A stretch of 64,000 nt of DNA from Paenibacillus solanacearum (GTDB lineage Bacteria; Bacillota; Bacilli; Paenibacillales; NBRC-103111), in the NCBI RefSeq assembly GCF_910593845.1, contig NZ_CAJVAS010000005.1, positions 124,001-188,000 of the forward strand, given 5' to 3'. The position numbers were made by a program, and so were the translations under genes. Shown here one piece after another: positions 62,304 through 64,000 of this stretch (positions are counted from its first letter, which is position 1; each line of letters starts with the position of its first letter). The notes under the pieces are model-generated. The model was not told where the DNA came from and ran no database searches. It worked only from the letters and a program-made list of their open reading frames with translations.

Positions 62304-63385
62304 CGCGATGCTCCCCCTTTAGGATCGCCCGAATAGCGGCCGTCTTGCTCGTGGTGAAGGACATGTTCGCGATCGCCGTGATCATGTCCATGTTCATGGT
62401 GATGACCGTGATTATGTTCATGTTCATGGTCATGGTCATGCTCATGCTCATGGTGATGATCATGATGATGATCGTAATGCCCGTGCTCATGATCATGCTC
62501 GTGATCGTGCCCGTGTTCATGGTGATGACCCTGATCGTGATCGTGATCATGATCGTGATGATGGTGATGCTCCATATGCGCAGCCGCCTCAAGCCTGTAC
62601 TTGCAGTTGTCGCAGTTCATGAACGCCCGGCCGCCGGAAGCCTCGGACACCCGGTCGAGCAGCAGCTCGACCAGCTGCGGATGGAACCCGAAATAGCCGG
62701 CCAGCACGACATGAAGCTCTGGATGCTGTGCCGCAAAAGCGGCGGTCATGTCTTCGATGCGCTTGATCAGCACCCCGGTAAACAAAAAATACGGCAGGAC
62801 GTAGATCGTCTTCGCGCCAAGCCTGCGGCAGCGGTCCAGCCCGTCTTCAAAGGTCGGCTCCGTCACGCCGATAAAGCTGCTTTCCGCCCATTTGACCGGC
62901 ACCTGCTCCCAGAGCAGCCGGGTCATCTTGCAGAAATCGCTGTTGGCATCGCTATCGCTGCTTCCCCGGCCGAGGATCAGCACCGCCGTCTCCGGGTCCC
63001 GGCCGACTTCGTTCCTCCCGGAAAAGCCGGCTTCGGCAAGCCGCGATTTCAAGATGTCGACGACTTTCTGGTGGACGCCGATCGGTCGGCCGTAGATGAA
63101 TTCGATGCCCGGATATTTCAGCCTGGCCTCGTCAATCGCCGCCGGAATGTGGATTTTGGCATGCCCCGCCGCGAACAAAATGATTGGTACAAGCACGACT
63201 CTGGTCGCGCCCTGCGCTGCGCAGTTGTCGATGCCCTTCATAATGTTCGGCGCAGCGAACTCCAGAAAACAGGTCTCAATCACATGCTCCGGCGCCATCC
63301 GGCGAACCGTCTCGGCAAACTGCAGCAGCTCTTCGTTCCCTTCGGGATCGCGGCTCCCGTGGCCGACTAACAATATCGCTTCCAT
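62300..63385 (-). CDS. cbiX: Sirohydrochlorin cobaltochelatase with MxCxxC motif and His-rich tail
   Basis: 361-aa long-form CbiX (two class II chelatase halves in one chain). AILLVGHGSRDPEGNEELL (about 3-21) and VLILGRGSSDSDANSDF (about 140-156) start the halves; FAAGHAKIHIP and LPYFLFTGVLIKRI carry metal-site residues. It inserts Co2+ into sirohydrochlorin. After the catalytic part come MNCDNC (about residue 254, the MxCxxC iron-sulfur motif known from Bacillus megaterium CbiX) and a His/Asp/Glu-rich stretch (about 270-350), probably a metal store. ATG 63385 has GGGGGAG 7 bp upstream. The gene follows the reductase-like gene by 17 bp. Confidence 0.94.
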   Translation of the reverse strand: MEAILLVGHGSRDPEGNEELLQFAETVRRMAPEHVIETCFLEFAAPNIMKGIDNCAAQGATRVVLVPIILFAAGHAKIHIPAAIDEARLKYPGIEFIYGRPIGVHQKVVDILKSRLAEAGFSGRNEVGRDPETAVLILGRGSSDSDANSDFCKMTRLLWEQVPVKWAESSFIGVTEPTFEDGLDRCRRLGAKTIYVLPYFLFTGVLIKRIEDMTAAFAAQHPELHVVLAGYFGFHPQLVELLLDRVSEASGGRAFMNCDNCKYRLEAAAHMEHHHHHDHDHDHDQGHHHEHGHDHEHDHEHGHYDHHHDHHHEHEHDHDHEHEHNHGHHHEHGHDHGDREHVLHHEQDGRYSGDPKGGASR

Positions 63386-63402
63386 TCCCATTCTCCCCCG
63401 TA

Positions 63403-64000
63403 TCAATCGCCGCATACGGCGTTTACTTCCACTTGCGGCGCGTGCTCCTTGTGACGGAAGCCTCCGACCATGCCGACGCGCTTGAAAAATTTATGAAACC
63501 GTTCGTTCGGATGACCTTGTTCCGCATACTGCTTAAATATTCGCTCTACCGTCGGTACGATGTCCTCCGCCGTGATCCCCTCCGCCACAAGCTGCGCCGG
63601 ATGCGCGTTGCGGCCGATTTTTTTGCCGCCGAGGAATAAATCGTACGCGCCGCTGCGGTGCACGATCCCGATATCTTCCAGCACTGCGCCGTAGCAAGCC
63701 ATCCCGCAGCCGTTCACACCGATCATCAGCTCCTTCGGCGCCTTCATCCCGCCTACGAGCAAATTCAGCTTCTCGGCTACCGGGATCGCGCTGTCTTTCT
63801 CCAGGTTGCAGAAGTCGCACGCTTTGACCTGCGCCACATCGCCGATCGGGAAAACGAGCAGCTTTTCCTGCTTCAGCCGGTGAACCAGCTGCGACGGATC
63901 TTCTGTCTGCACGCGCATAATAATCTGGTGGTTAGGGGTATATTCAAGCTCTCCCGTCTCTCCAGCCAATTCAGCCAATATCGCCATCTGTCTAGCGCTG
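63403..64000 (-). CDS. Sulfite/nitrite reductase-like ferredoxin-half protein (5' end beyond the window)
   Basis: At least 198 residues, reading on without a stop to the right edge, so the true start may lie outside; an ATG at 63987 has no ribosome binding site. AILAELAGETG...EYTPNHQIIMR is the ferredoxin-like half of siroheme reductases; CDFCNLEKDS and NGCGMACYGAV supply four Cys in the [4Fe-4S]/siroheme-binding pattern. Such short NirA/SirC-like proteins often precede cbiX in Bacilli and may handle siroheme or its precursors. It is the first visible gene of the cobalamin run. Confidence 0.8.
   Translation of the reverse strand, partial: SARQMAILAELAGETGELEYTPNHQIIMRVQTEDPSQLVHRLKQEKLLVFPIGDVAQVKACDFCNLEKDSAIPVAEKLNLLVGGMKAPKELMIGVNGCGMACYGAVLEDIGIVHRSGAYDLFLGGKKIGRNAHPAQLVAEGITAEDIVPTVERIFKQYAEQGHPNERFHKFFKRVGMVGGFRHKEHAPQVEVNAVCGD

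Noticed and set aside
62345..63370. Met/Val-rich plus-strand frame resembling a membrane protein
   Set aside because: Produced by the antisense of the His-rich CbiX tail (CAT/CAC codons read as ATG/GTG); no ribosome binding site.

Overview
The window looks like chromosomal DNA from a spore-forming, moderately GC-rich Firmicute, most likely Paenibacillus or a close relative (Paenibacillaceae). The signs are strong AGGAGG-type ribosome binding sites, frequent GTG/TTG starts, a T-box leader, a secreted protein with C-terminal SLH domains, lipoprotein-type sugar-binding protein genes, and an anaerobic cobalamin operon with a His-rich CbiX. Lineage is inferred from gene content and style; no 16S rRNA or other marker is present. 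I recognised no tRNA, rRNA, insertion sequence or CRISPR array.

Layout. 1-336: a T-box leader on the minus strand whose gene lies off the left edge. 0.6-1.2 kb: an AT-rich Phd/Doc-type toxin-antitoxin pair. 1.5-2.5 kb: one intact and one truncated histidine phosphatase gene. 2.5-7.1 kb: a GH38 alpha-mannosidase and a LacI-type regulator, each preceded by the same 14-bp palindrome. 7.3-9.0 kb: ankyrin-repeat and DedA proteins. 9.2-13.2 kb: an amidohydrolase and a 1039-aa GNAT fusion, divergent from 13.4-23.9 kb, a run of two sugar ABC permeases, a HlyD-like adaptor, an FtsX/MacB-like permease, a solute-binding lipoprotein, a secreted protein and an OmpR/histidine-kinase pair, with no ATPase gene. 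24.1-29.0 kb: HxlR/NmrA pair, MazG-like hydrolase, MGT-type glycosyltransferase and threonine synthase. 29.3-31.4 kb: a compact operon of two unrecognised genes with its own promoter and terminator.

31.5-40.8 kb is a minus-strand surface cluster: GNAT, DUF6916-like protein, three tandem tail-collar proteins and a 2247-aa beta-helix/Ig/SLH protein. It is followed by a Tat-exported PhoX-like protein, an ECF sigma factor with a long extension, an MFS exporter, a pseudokinase-GAF-LuxR regulator, a methyltransferase, a ThuA-like protein, an SLH-gene remnant, an aminotransferase, a CBO0543-like membrane protein and NAD synthetase.

53.2-64.0 kb holds cobalamin (corrin ring) biosynthesis genes on the minus strand: cbiX, cobK, cbiC, cbiD, cbiET, cobI/cbiL, cobM/cbiF, cbiG and cbiA, preceded by a partial sulfite/nitrite-reductase-like gene running off the right edge. 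They convert sirohydrochlorin towards cobyrinic acid a,c-diamide by the early-cobalt route. cbiH/cobJ is not among them.

The best candidates for something undescribed are the two-gene operon at 29.4-31.3 kb (possible PD-(D/E)XK-like motif plus a glycine-zipper membrane segment), the tail-collar/SLH surface cluster, and the ATPase-less mixed transporter operon. All functional statements rest on reading motifs by eye; no database search was run.
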